Shown here: piece by piece, positions 1 to 7,090 of the stretch
Numbering within the stretch: the first letter of the stretch is position 1
How the letters are laid out: each line of letters starts with the position of its first letter
Assembly: GCF_019424165.1 (NCBI RefSeq)
Contig: NZ_JAHZAA010000002.1
Span: forward strand, 50,041 to 114,040
Length of the DNA stretch: 64,000 nt
Direction: 5' to 3'
Origin: Desulfovibrio sp.
GTDB lineage: Bacteria > Desulfobacterota > Desulfovibrionia > Desulfovibrionales > Desulfovibrionaceae
Notes under the pieces: generated by a model
Databases searched by the model: none
Told to the model about the DNA's origin: nothing
What the model saw: the letters and a program-made list of their open reading frames with translations, nothing else
Position numbers and translations under genes: made by a program

Positions 1-157
1 GAAACATCTCAGCGCATGCAGCGCACGCTCTTTACAGAAAGGCCGGCTCCCGGCAAGGGCATTCTTTATCGGCTGGGCCGGTAGCGCGCTCCTGGCCGCA
101 AAGCACTGATGCTGACAGCCCGCAGCCCGAAAAAATCCGCACCTGACGATCACGGCC

Positions 158-1129
158 CTACAGATAGGGATCTTCTTTTTCCAGATACCCATTCACATAA
201 TCGGCCACGCCCTCTTCAAGCGGCGTAAAGGCAAGCGGACAATCCACTTGCCCGAGCCATGCCATATCTGCCTGTGTATAGTGCTGGTAGCGCCCCCGCA
301 GGCTGTCGGGCATATCCACATATTCTATGTGGCAGGGCCGGTTCAGGGCCGCAAACACGGCTTGTGCCAGATCGTTGAAGCTGCGCGCGGTTCCTGTACC
401 CACGTTGTGGATGCCACAGACATCGTCGCGCTCCAGCAGCCAGGCCATCAGGGCCGTGCAGTCCTTGACGTAAACAAAATCACGCTTCTGCTCCCCGTCC
501 GCCACATCCGGGCGGTCGGACCTGAAGAGCCGCAGGCGCTCTTTTTCGCGTATCTGCCGGTGGGCCTTGGCCGCCACGCTCTGCATGTCGCCCTTGTGAT
601 ATTCGTTGGGACCATAAACATTAAAAAATTTCAGGCTGGCTACTTCGGCCTGCAAGCCCTCGCGCAGCAGCCAGAGATCAAAAAGCTGCTTGGAGTAGCC
701 GTACATGTTCAGAGGCCGCAGTCGCGGCACAAGCTGCTCGTCATCGCTGAAACCCAACGAACCGTCGCCATAGGTTGCGGCGGAACTGGCATTGATAAAA
801 CGAACGCCCTTGTCCAGCGCGTAACGGCACAGGTCGCGGCTGTAATGGAAGTTGTTTTCCATCAGAAAGTCCGCATCCTTTTCCGTGGTGGACGAACAGG
901 CCCCAAGGTGTACCACGCCGCTGATTTTCCAGGGCAGGGCATCGCGCTGCACGAAATCGTAAAACTGGTCCCTGTGCATATAGTCCACGTAGCGCCGTTT
1001 GACGAGATTACGCCATTTGTCGCTCCGTGCCAGGTTGTCCACAATTATGACATCGTCAATGTTCATGCAGTTAAGCTGCCATAAAAGAGCGCTGCCCAAA
1101 AAGCCCGCGCCACCGGTAATCACGTACAT
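158..1129 (-). CDS. hldD: ADP-L-glycero-D-manno-heptose 6-epimerase
   Basis: This enzyme converts ADP-D-glycero- to ADP-L-glycero-manno-heptose, the precursor of the LPS inner core, in the cytoplasm. The 323-residue product is the usual HldD length. It opens with the NAD-binding Rossmann motif GGAGFLGS, and the short-chain dehydrogenase/epimerase Tyr-Lys pair is in MYGYSK. The region around KFFNVYGPNEYHKGDM is typical of HldD rather than GalE. I start at the ATG at 1129 because TGGAGGT lies just upstream and the Rossmann motif follows at once; the 55 codons before it look non-coding. It is divergent from the suf genes. HldD is well supported over other nucleotide-sugar epimerases. Confidence 0.93.
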   Translation of the reverse strand: MYVITGGAGFLGSALLWQLNCMNIDDVIIVDNLARSDKWRNLVKRRYVDYMHRDQFYDFVQRDALPWKISGVVHLGACSSTTEKDADFLMENNFHYSRDLCRYALDKGVRFINASSAATYGDGSLGFSDDEQLVPRLRPLNMYGYSKQLFDLWLLREGLQAEVASLKFFNVYGPNEYHKGDMQSVAAKAHRQIREKERLRLFRSDRPDVADGEQKRDFVYVKDCTALMAWLLERDDVCGIHNVGTGTARSFNDLAQAVFAALNRPCHIEYVDMPDSLRGRYQHYTQADMAWLGQVDCPLAFTPLEEGVADYVNGYLEKEDPYL

Positions 1130-1280
1130 GGACACCTCCATTACATCTTTGCGCATGGTAGCCAGTGCCGGCCGCAACCGCAAGAGCCGCCATGTATTTA
1201 TCCTGTTCGCGCGCCCTGCCTCTGGACACGGGCAGCCAAGTTTGCCACTATGCGGCATCTGTAAAACCAAGGGGACTACC

Positions 1281-1607
1281 ATGAAAGTGTGCATCGCCTA
1301 CATGCACGGCAAACCGGTCATGCTTGAACTGCGCGATGGCATCGCCTATATCGATGACGAAGCCCAGCCCATCAAGAACCTTGACCCGGAAATGCTGCAA
1401 GACTTCAGCGAAAGCATCAGCGCCATACCCTACAGTGCGGATCAGGGATATGATGCCCTGGTCAATGCCAAAAGAGCGGCCTTTATCGTTGACCTTCTGG
1501 GCAGAGCCGTGGGGGACGAGTGCGTCTCCAGGCTGACCCATATTCTGGACCATGTACATTACGATGTGATGGAATATCTTGGTGAAACCGGAGACAATAA
1601 TGCTTGA
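1281..1607 (+). CDS. Small protein of unknown function preceding sufC
   Basis: This is a 108-residue acidic soluble protein that I do not recognise. It begins MKVCIAYMHGKPVMLEL, has no signal peptide or membrane segment and has few cysteines. A purine-rich AAGGGGA precedes the ATG at 1281. Its last codons overlap the start of sufC by 8 bases, so the two are probably cotranscribed and translationally coupled. That links it by position to Fe-S cluster assembly, but nothing in the sequence shows a role. The longer reading frame that runs upstream of 1281 lies over the hldD promoter region and I discard it. Confidence 0.72.
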   Translation: MKVCIAYMHGKPVMLELRDGIAYIDDEAQPIKNLDPEMLQDFSESISAIPYSADQGYDALVNAKRAAFIVDLLGRAVGDECVSRLTHILDHVHYDVMEYLGETGDNNA

Positions 1608-2394
1608 AATCCGTAACCTGCATGTGGAGGTCAAAGGCACTCCCGTGCTTAAAGGTATTGATCTGCACGTCAAGCCCGGCGAAACATTCATACTCTTCGG
1701 TCCCAACGGTTCCGGCAAAACAACCCTGCTCATGACCCTTATGGGTGTTTCGGGATATACCGTCACCCAGGGGCAGATCATCTTCAAGGGCAACGATATC
1801 ACCCATGCGCCCATGTATGAGCGGGCGCGTCTCGGCATAGGCATGTCTTTTCAGCGGCCGCCCACCATCCACGGCCTGCCCACGGGCAAGCTGGTGGAGC
1901 TGTGCGGGCGCGGGCGCCCGATGGATGTGGAAGACATGGCCCGCAGGGTGCACTTTGACCAGTTTTTGAACCGCGATGTCAACGCGGGGTTTTCCGGCGG
2001 TGAGATAAAACGTTCAGAACTGCTGCAACTCATGGCCCAGCAGCCCGACCTTCTGCTTTTTGACGAGCCGGAATCCGGCGTGGACCTTGAAAACATGACG
2101 CTTGTGGGCAAAACCGTGCGCAGCCTGCTGGACGGCCTGCCCGACCGATGTTGCGCCACCCTGCGCCAACGCGAAAAAGCGCGCTCCACCAGCGGCCTTA
2201 TCATCACCCATACCGGGCATATTCTTGAATACGTCAACGCCCACCGGGGTCAGGTCATGTATAACGGCAAACTCTGCTGTGAGGCCGGGCCGCGCGAAAT
2301 TCTCGACCATATCGCCAATCACGGTTATCAGGAATGCCTGCGCTGCCTGGCCGGCGACATGTTTGGCAAAATTGCGGAGGCCCCCCTCAAATGA
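1600..2394 (+). CDS. sufC: Fe-S cluster assembly ATPase SufC
   Basis: This is the ABC-type ATPase of the SUF Fe-S cluster scaffold; it binds the SufB/SufD-type partner and powers cluster assembly in the cytoplasm. The 264-residue protein has Walker A GPNGSGKT near residue 35, the signature FSGGEIKRSELLQ, Walker B LLLFDEPESGVD and the switch histidine in LIITHTGH. SGVD in place of the common SGLD is normal for SufC. I choose the ATG at 1600, preceded by ACCGGAGA, over the upstream in-frame start because it begins MLEIRNLHVEV as in the family. It overlaps the preceding gene by 8 bases and the following sufB/D-like gene by an ATGA. Confidence 0.95.
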   Translation: MLEIRNLHVEVKGTPVLKGIDLHVKPGETFILFGPNGSGKTTLLMTLMGVSGYTVTQGQIIFKGNDITHAPMYERARLGIGMSFQRPPTIHGLPTGKLVELCGRGRPMDVEDMARRVHFDQFLNRDVNAGFSGGEIKRSELLQLMAQQPDLLLFDEPESGVDLENMTLVGKTVRSLLDGLPDRCCATLRQREKARSTSGLIITHTGHILEYVNAHRGQVMYNGKLCCEAGPREILDHIANHGYQECLRCLAGDMFGKIAEAPLK

Positions 2395-3554
2395 GCACAG
2401 TCAATCTTTCCCGGTACAGCTTCAGCGGCAGCGAAAGCGCCGCCCCCATAGAAAATCTCGCCAGCCTGCCCGCTGCGGACAAGGAGCGCCTTGTACACGC
2501 GGGTATTGACGTGAACGATCACGCGGTGAGCGGCGCATTCATGCAGCTCAACCATGCGGGGGTTCACTGCCATACAAGCCATGAAGGCCTTGACCTCATG
2601 GACATCCGCGAGGCCCTTAAAAAATTTGACGGCCTGCCCCAGTATTACTGGAAACTGCTTGATCCCGAAAAAGACGAATTCACCCGCCTCACGCGCGAGC
2701 ATTGCAACGGCGGCTATTTTGTGCGCGCCCGCAAGGGAGCCAAAATCACCCAGCCCGTGCAGTCATGCATGTTCATCAAGGGCCACGGCGCGGGCCAGAG
2801 CATCCACAATATTGTGGTGGTGGAAGAAGGGGCTGAGCTGCACATTCTGGGCGGCTGCGCCACGGCTCACGATGCCAATGACACGGCCCATCTGGGCATT
2901 ACCGAATATTATGTGGAAAAAGGCGGCAAGCTCACCTTTACAATGATCCATAACTGGGGAACAAGCACCACGGTTCGCCCCCGCTCTGCGGGTATTGTGG
3001 AAGCCGGGGGAGAGTTTCAGAACAACTACATTCTGCTCAAGCCCGTGGCTGACCTGCAGATGTACCCGACCATGAAACTTCAGGGCAACGGCGCCGTTGC
3101 GCGCTTCAATTCCGTCATTGTCACGCCCGAAGGCTCCCATGTGGACTGCGGCAACCGCATTGAACTCAATGCGCCCGATACGCGCGGTGAAATAGTTTCG
3201 CGCACCCTCACCACAGGCGGAACCGTAATCAACCGCGGCTTCATAGGCGCATCCGCCGCTCCCGCCAGGGGGCATCTGGAATGCAAGGGCCTTATCCTTG
3301 GCGGCGGGCGCATACACGCCATTCCTGAGCTGGACAGCAACCAGGACGGCGTGGAACTCTCGCACGAGGCTGCCGTGGGCAAAATAGCCCAGGAAGAAAT
3401 AGAATACCTCATGGCCCGCGGCCTTGATGAAGATGAAGCCGCATCCACCATTGTGCGCGGCTTTCTTAATGTGGATATTATGGGTCTGCCCGACCAGTTG
3501 CAAAAAGCCATGGATGAACAGATCGCATTGCTGGAAACCGGCAACGCCATGTAA
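2391..3554 (+). CDS. SufB/SufD-family Fe-S scaffold protein
   Basis: This is the scaffold partner of SufC. The 387-residue protein has the SufBD beta-helix core with a C-terminal helical region ending in ELSHEAAVGKIAQEE and then FLNVDIMGLP, the part that docks SufC in characterised SUF systems. Only one SufB/D-type gene follows sufC here, the minimal two-gene SUF arrangement known in archaea and anaerobes, in contrast to sufBCD. The ATG at 2391 overlaps the sufC stop (ATGA), so translation is coupled. Family assignment is firm; whether to name it sufB or sufD cannot be decided by eye, so I give no symbol. Confidence 0.92.
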   Translation: MSTVNLSRYSFSGSESAAPIENLASLPAADKERLVHAGIDVNDHAVSGAFMQLNHAGVHCHTSHEGLDLMDIREALKKFDGLPQYYWKLLDPEKDEFTRLTREHCNGGYFVRARKGAKITQPVQSCMFIKGHGAGQSIHNIVVVEEGAELHILGGCATAHDANDTAHLGITEYYVEKGGKLTFTMIHNWGTSTTVRPRSAGIVEAGGEFQNNYILLKPVADLQMYPTMKLQGNGAVARFNSVIVTPEGSHVDCGNRIELNAPDTRGEIVSRTLTTGGTVINRGFIGASAAPARGHLECKGLILGGGRIHAIPELDSNQDGVELSHEAAVGKIAQEEIEYLMARGLDEDEAASTIVRGFLNVDIMGLPDQLQKAMDEQIALLETGNAM

Positions 3555-3680
3555 GACCACTGCGGCGCAAGCGGTTTCCGGGCCGCATGTGCCGTCATGC
3601 AAAAACAGCGGTCGAAAATGCCTGTACGGGCATCTCTGGCTTGACCACCAAACAACTTGCGGCTATAGTCCTCCTCCTTG

Positions 3681-3756
3681 GGGCCTATAGCTCAGTTGGT
3701 AGAGCCTCCGGCTCATAACCGGCCTGTCCCAGGTTCGAATCCTGGTGGGCCCACCA
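3681..3756 (+). tRNA. tRNA with CAU anticodon (Met elongator or Ile2)
   Basis: A complete cloverleaf folds by eye. The acceptor stem GGGCCTA (3681-3687) pairs with 3746-3752, the D stem is GCTC/GAGC, the anticodon CAT is at 3714-3716, and the T arm CCAGG-TTCGAAT-CCTGG is at 3729-3745. The CCA end is encoded at 3754-3756. Position 1 pairs with position 72, so it is not the initiator tRNA. A CAT anticodon can be elongator Met or lysidine-modified Ile2; the sequence alone does not let me decide, though Met is the default. Confidence 0.95.
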
Positions 3757-3767
3757 AGAAGATCAGT

Positions 3768-3803
3768 AAAGCCCGTCAAGCTACCCCCTTGACGGGCTTT
3801 GCC
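3768..3803 (+). terminator. Intrinsic terminator after the tRNA gene
   Basis: Perfect 13-base arms at 3768-3780 and 3788-3800 (AAAGCCCGTCAAG and its complement) enclose a short C-rich loop and end in TTT. It lies 12 bases beyond the tRNA 3' end. Confidence 0.8.
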
Positions 3804-4038
3804 TTTGCAGGAACTTCGGGCTGCTGCGGCACGCGCAGCAATGCCCGCTCAAAACCCGGCTGCGCTTTCTGCCTGAAATGCCGCCAACGGCCTTCGCCCT
3901 TCCAGGCTGTCACAAGGCTGCTCTACAGGTCGGGTACTTCCCCTGGCAAACGGTCTCGCCGTGGGGCGTTCATATACCTTGGCGGTGCAATCTGCTCGGT
4001 TCAAACCCGCCACGCCCGGATCCAACCCGCAACAAAAT

Positions 4039-4596
4039 ATGCACAACACCCTTATGGAATCCTTAAATCATCAGCTTTTTCTGGCCCTCAACGCCGGGGA
4101 CGCGGCATCGCCTTTCTGCCTATGGGCCGCGCGCATCCTGGCGGAATGGCCCATAGGCATTGCCGTTGTTCTTGCGCTCATAGCCCTGTTCACGCAAAAA
4201 ACGCGCGGCGTGCTTGCAGGCCGCCTGCTGCTGACAATGGCACTGGCCATGGGTACAGCGTATTGCATCCGCAAGTTTCATTACAACCCCCGGCCTTTTG
4301 TCATGGGCCTTGGACGCATGCTTATCGAACATGCGCCGACATCTTCTTTTCCCAGTTTTCACGCCACGTTTGTGTTTTCACTGGCCCTACCGCTGCTTTT
4401 ACAGCAGGGTACACGTCTTTTTTCTCTGGCAATCATACTGCTGGGGCTCATGACCGCCTGGGCAAGAATCTTTGCAGGCGTGCATTACCCGCTGGATATG
4501 GCGGGCGCTTTTGTGACGGCGTTCATGGCTGCCGTCGTGGCAGGCATGATTGTGCGCCCACGGCAGGCATTCCGGTCAGGGCGGCGGCTTCGCTGA
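4039..4596 (+). CDS. PAP2-family membrane phosphatase (undecaprenyl-diphosphatase-like)
   Basis: This is an integral membrane lipid phosphatase of the PAP2 superfamily. The three phosphatase motifs are in order: Arg/Pro motif (RKFHYNPRP), PSFHATF with the catalytic-region histidine, and ARIFAGVHYPLD with the nucleophile-region Arg and His. About four to five hydrophobic helices surround them, and the size (185 residues) fits BcrC/YbjG-type undecaprenyl pyrophosphate phosphatases, so recycling of the peptidoglycan carrier is the likely role. Motif PSFH replaces the commoner PSGH. No strong ribosome site is visible; starts at 4039 (MHNTLMES) or 4054 (MESLNHQL) are both possible. Confidence 0.82.
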   Translation: MHNTLMESLNHQLFLALNAGDAASPFCLWAARILAEWPIGIAVVLALIALFTQKTRGVLAGRLLLTMALAMGTAYCIRKFHYNPRPFVMGLGRMLIEHAPTSSFPSFHATFVFSLALPLLLQQGTRLFSLAIILLGLMTAWARIFAGVHYPLDMAGAFVTAFMAAVVAGMIVRPRQAFRSGRRLR

Positions 4597-4661
4597 GATA
4601 TCGCAAAAGACAGCCTTGCAACATGCTCGCCCCATTAAAAAGCCGCGCTGATAAAAAAACA

Positions 4662-4690
4662 TTGACACATTTCAATATAAGTTGAAATAT
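4662..4690 (+). promoter_or_regulatory. arsR promoter and overlapping palindromic operator
   Basis: TTGACA at 4662-4667 is a consensus -35. The inverted repeat ATTTCAA-N6-TTGAAAT (4669-4675 and 4682-4688) lies where the -10 region should be; the best -10 with a 17-base spacer is a weak AAATAT at 4685-4690. The palindrome is the kind bound by ArsR/SmtB repressors and sits directly before arsR, suggesting autoregulation. Confidence 0.65.
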
Positions 4691-4696
4691 CAATCC

Positions 4697-5053
4697 ATGG
4701 AAACACCACAAGCCAGCAGCATTTTTGAAGCCCTCTCGTCAGAAGTTCGTCTGGACCTGTTCAGACTTCTCGTCAAATCCGCGCCCGATGGGCTTGTGGC
4801 CGGAGAAATTGCAAAAACCCTGCACGTGCCGGGAACCAACCTCTCCTTTCACCTCAAAGGGCTGCTGCATTCCGGCCTGATCAGCGTGGAAAAAGAGGGG
4901 CGTTTTTTGCGCTACCGGGCCAATATTCCCCTCATGCTCGACACTATCGCCTACCTGACTTCAGAGTGCTGCGCAAACCAGCCGGAACAATGCCGGCGCT
5001 ACCGGGCGCAAAGCGCTGTTTCGCCTGCCGTGCTCCCGGGCTGGAACGACTAG
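4697..5053 (+). CDS. arsR: ArsR/SmtB-family metalloregulator
   Basis: This is a winged-helix repressor that releases DNA on binding arsenite or a related metalloid. In the 118-residue protein the recognition helix region is GTNLSFHLKGLLHSGLISV, followed by the wing EKEGRFLRYR. Sensor cysteines probably lie at the C-terminus (Cys91, Cys92 and Cys99), an arrangement close to the C-terminal triad of some arsenite-sensing ArsR proteins. I use the ATG at 4697; an in-frame TTG at 4682 lies inside the operator. No Shine-Dalgarno sequence is visible and the promoter would start transcription near the ATG, so the message may be leaderless. It lies just upstream of arsM. Confidence 0.88.
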   Translation: METPQASSIFEALSSEVRLDLFRLLVKSAPDGLVAGEIAKTLHVPGTNLSFHLKGLLHSGLISVEKEGRFLRYRANIPLMLDTIAYLTSECCANQPEQCRRYRAQSAVSPAVLPGWND

Positions 5054-5162
5054 GATTTTGCGCTGACGGCCGCGTGGTGGAAACGCCGTTTGTATCTGGA
5101 AGTGTATTTTTCATACAAACAATACAATAGTAATTGAATAATTGAAATGTCAGAGGTGCGGC

Positions 5163-6008
5163 ATGAAGCCTGCAAACAAAGAAACAAACAGGCAAAGCAT
5201 TACAGAAACCGTCCGTTCTGGCTATGCGGCCATCGCCTCCGGAACGCAGCGCTCCTGCTGTTCCGGCCGTCGAAGCGGACAGGCCGATCCCGCCCGGCTG
5301 GCAGAATCGCTCGGCTATGATGCAAAAACCCTTGCCCGCCTCCCCGAGGGGGCCAATATGGGACTTTCGTGCGGTAACCCTGTAGCCCTGGCAGCTCTGC
5401 GGGAAGGGCAAACCGTTCTTGACCTGGGCAGTGGCGGCGGTTTTGACGTTTTCCAAGCCGGGGAGCGCGTAAAAGCTTCCGGCCGGGCCATCGGCGTGGA
5501 CATGACCCCAGAGATGCTCGCCAAAGCCCGAAAAAACATCGTGTCATACCGGCAAGTCACCGGGCTGGACAACGTGGAATTCCGGCTGGGAGAAATCGAA
5601 CATCTACCGGTGGCAGACAATAGCGTGGACGTGGTTTTATCCAACTGTGTCATCAATCTTTCGCCGGACAAAGAGCAGGTCTGGCGAGAAATTTTTCGCG
5701 TACTGAAGCCGGGCGGCAAGGTGGCTGTTTCTGATCTGGCGTTGCTCAAGCCGCTGCCCGACAATATCCGCCACATGGCGTCCGCGCTGGTTGGCTGCGT
5801 TGCCGGGGCGGCACTGGTGGATACAAGCGCGGCCCTGCTGGAAAAAACCGGTTTTTCCGGGGCGACACTGACGCCCAGACCAAGCTATGTGCAAAGCATG
5901 CAGGACTGGAACGACCCCCTTTACGCCGAAATCGCCGCCAACCTCCCCAAGGGAGAAGACCTGGCGGACTATGTGGTGAGCCTTTCCATTGAAGCCGTCA
6001 AACCCTAA
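5163..6008 (+). CDS. arsM: Arsenite S-adenosylmethionine methyltransferase ArsM
   Basis: This cytoplasmic class I methyltransferase converts As(III) to methylated species using S-adenosylmethionine. SAM motif I is VLDLGSGGGFD (residues 86-96). The arsenic-binding cysteines expected for ArsM are Cys70 (LSCGNP), Cys162 (SNCVINLSPDK) and Cys212 (GCVAG), plus a CC pair at 32-33. Length is 281 residues. I choose ATG 5163, preceded by CAGAGGT, over the upstream TTG at 5142. TTGAA half-sites at 5133-5148 resemble the arsR operator, so co-regulation is plausible. No arsenite pump (ArsB/Acr3) or arsenate reductase is in the window. Confidence 0.92.
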   Translation: MKPANKETNRQSITETVRSGYAAIASGTQRSCCSGRRSGQADPARLAESLGYDAKTLARLPEGANMGLSCGNPVALAALREGQTVLDLGSGGGFDVFQAGERVKASGRAIGVDMTPEMLAKARKNIVSYRQVTGLDNVEFRLGEIEHLPVADNSVDVVLSNCVINLSPDKEQVWREIFRVLKPGGKVAVSDLALLKPLPDNIRHMASALVGCVAGAALVDTSAALLEKTGFSGATLTPRPSYVQSMQDWNDPLYAEIAANLPKGEDLADYVVSLSIEAVKP

Positions 6009-6244
6009 CCTTCAGATTCCCGCCTGCACCGGCGGCAGGCGTACACCAATAGAGTCATGAGAGCCTGGCATGCTCCTGCCCGAACAGCCATGCTGCCCGG
6101 GCCGTGCGGCTACCAAGGTATTTTGCGCTGACGGCCTTTTATTTTTCACATGTTCTTGCGCGTCCCGCTACGCAACTATACTGTATATTACCCCACTGCA
6201 CACAGCCAATGCCCCGCCGCTGCCGCGACGGGCGAGATAACACC

Positions 6245-6272
6245 GCAGGCACTCTTTGCCTGCGCCTTTTTT
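6245..6272 (+). terminator. Intrinsic terminator, GCAGGCA stem
   Basis: The stem GCAGGCA (6245-6251) pairs with TGCCTGC (6257-6263) and is followed by GCC and a T run. It most likely ends transcription from arsR/arsM. Confidence 0.65.
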
Positions 6273-6466
6273 CATAGTAATAAACTAGGATATAACCACA
6301 GTATGCTGCACTGCCCACTGCCATGCCCGAGCAAAGAGAACTATGGGCATCGCCTGCCCACCATAAAGCGATCGGATACGGGGATGCAATAAAGCAGACT
6401 GTGCCATTTTTTTGCTATCACAAGGTATTATCCTTATGCTTTCGCCCGTTTTCCTACGTGTTTCAC

Positions 6467-6495
6467 TTGACATGCTCAAATACCCTTCGTAGAGT
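6467..6495 (+). promoter_or_regulatory. Sigma-70-type promoter of the RRM gene
   Basis: TTGACA at 6467-6472, a 17-base spacer and TAGAGT at 6490-6495. Transcription would start near 6502, giving a leader of about 97 bases. Confidence 0.75.
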
Positions 6496-6532
6496 CTGTC
6501 CACTTATTGGGTTCAGTATTTTTTTTGCCAGA

Positions 6533-6569
6533 GACTTTACACGGGTGTAAGGCTTCAAGCGGAAAGTCT
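6533..6569 (+). promoter_or_regulatory. Nested hairpin in the RRM leader
   Basis: AGACTTT (6533-6539) pairs with AAAGTCT (6563-6569). Within it, TTACAC-GGG-TGTAA (6538-6550) forms an alternative smaller hairpin that overlaps the outer arm. The two cannot form fully at once, so the leader could switch. The structure ends about 30 bases before the start codon. Confidence 0.5.
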
Positions 6570-6598
6570 GCACCCAGAACACAATACGGAGTCTCTAA

Positions 6599-6865
6599 AT
6601 GGCTACTTCCATCTATGTCGGCAATCTGCCCTGGTCCGCTACCGAAGACACTGTGCGTGACCTTTTCTCCGCTCACGGTGATCCTATCTCCGTCAAACTG
6701 ATCTCTGACCGCGAAACCGGCCGCGCCCGCGGCTTCGGCTTTGTGGAAATGGAAGACGACGAAGCCCAGAACGCCATCTCCGCCCTCAACGGCACGGACT
6801 TTGGCGGCCGCGCGCTTCGCGTCAACAAGGCCGAAGAACGCCGTCCCGCCCCCCGCCGCTGGTAG
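6599..6865 (+). CDS. RRM-type RNA-binding protein
   Basis: This is a single RNA recognition motif protein of the small bacterial Rbp type, 88 residues long. RNP2 is IYVGNL (residues 5-10) and RNP1 is RGFGFVEM (44-51), both with the aromatic residues that stack on RNA bases. A short basic tail (RRPAPRRW) follows. Such proteins are often cold- or stress-linked; the long structured leader here fits post-transcriptional control, but that is inference. Ribosome site CGGAG lies about nine bases before the ATG. It is monocistronic, between its own promoter and a strong terminator. Confidence 0.95.
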   Translation: MATSIYVGNLPWSATEDTVRDLFSAHGDPISVKLISDRETGRARGFGFVEMEDDEAQNAISALNGTDFGGRALRVNKAEERRPAPRRW

Positions 6866-6898
6866 TCCGGCAGCAGGGCAGGACGTCTGCCTGATAGT

Positions 6899-6927
6899 AA
6901 AGGCCGCAAGCGATTGCGGCCTTTTTT
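6899..6927 (+). terminator. Intrinsic terminator of the RRM gene
   Basis: AAAGGCCGCAA (6899-6909), loop GCGA, complementary arm TTGCGGCCTTT ending in a T run. Confidence 0.9.
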
Positions 6928-7026
6928 ATTGTGCACTGCTTTCCAGCGTGGATCCATTCCGGATGTTTTCAGGATGCGCAAAACGTATCGCGTTCTTTTC
7001 CCTGCCCCCGTTGAAATATGTTTATG

Positions 7027-7059
7027 CAAAAGGCCCCCGCATCAATGATGCGGGGGCCT
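7027..7059 (-). terminator. Intrinsic terminator of the secDF operon
   Basis: Arms at 7031-7044 and 7046-7059 are perfect complements (AGGCCCCCGCATCA). Read on the minus strand the hairpin ends in CCTTTTGC, 32 bases beyond the secF stop. Confidence 0.85.
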
Positions 7060-7090
7060 GATATTATACGACTGCACTGTATGGCAACGG

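Larger units (their letters stand above)
6009..6598. other. Intergenic stretch: terminator and long leader
   Basis: I see no protein gene between arsM and the RRM gene. The stretch holds a likely terminator at 6245-6272 (GCAGGCA/TGCCTGC followed by CCTTTTTT), a strong promoter at 6467-6495 and a roughly 97-base structured leader of the RRM gene. Short open frames here have no recognisable content. Confidence 0.6.

Noticed and set aside
1..157. A gene fragment at the left edge
   Set aside because: Frames on both strands are short and without motifs; I could not support a coding call.
248..1084. 278-codon plus-strand frame opposite hldD
   Set aside because: It is an antisense shadow of hldD; the minus-strand frame carries all family motifs.
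3678..4685. 335-codon frame running through the tRNA and PAP2 gene
   Set aside because: Starts inside the tRNA and is out of frame with the PAP2 motifs.
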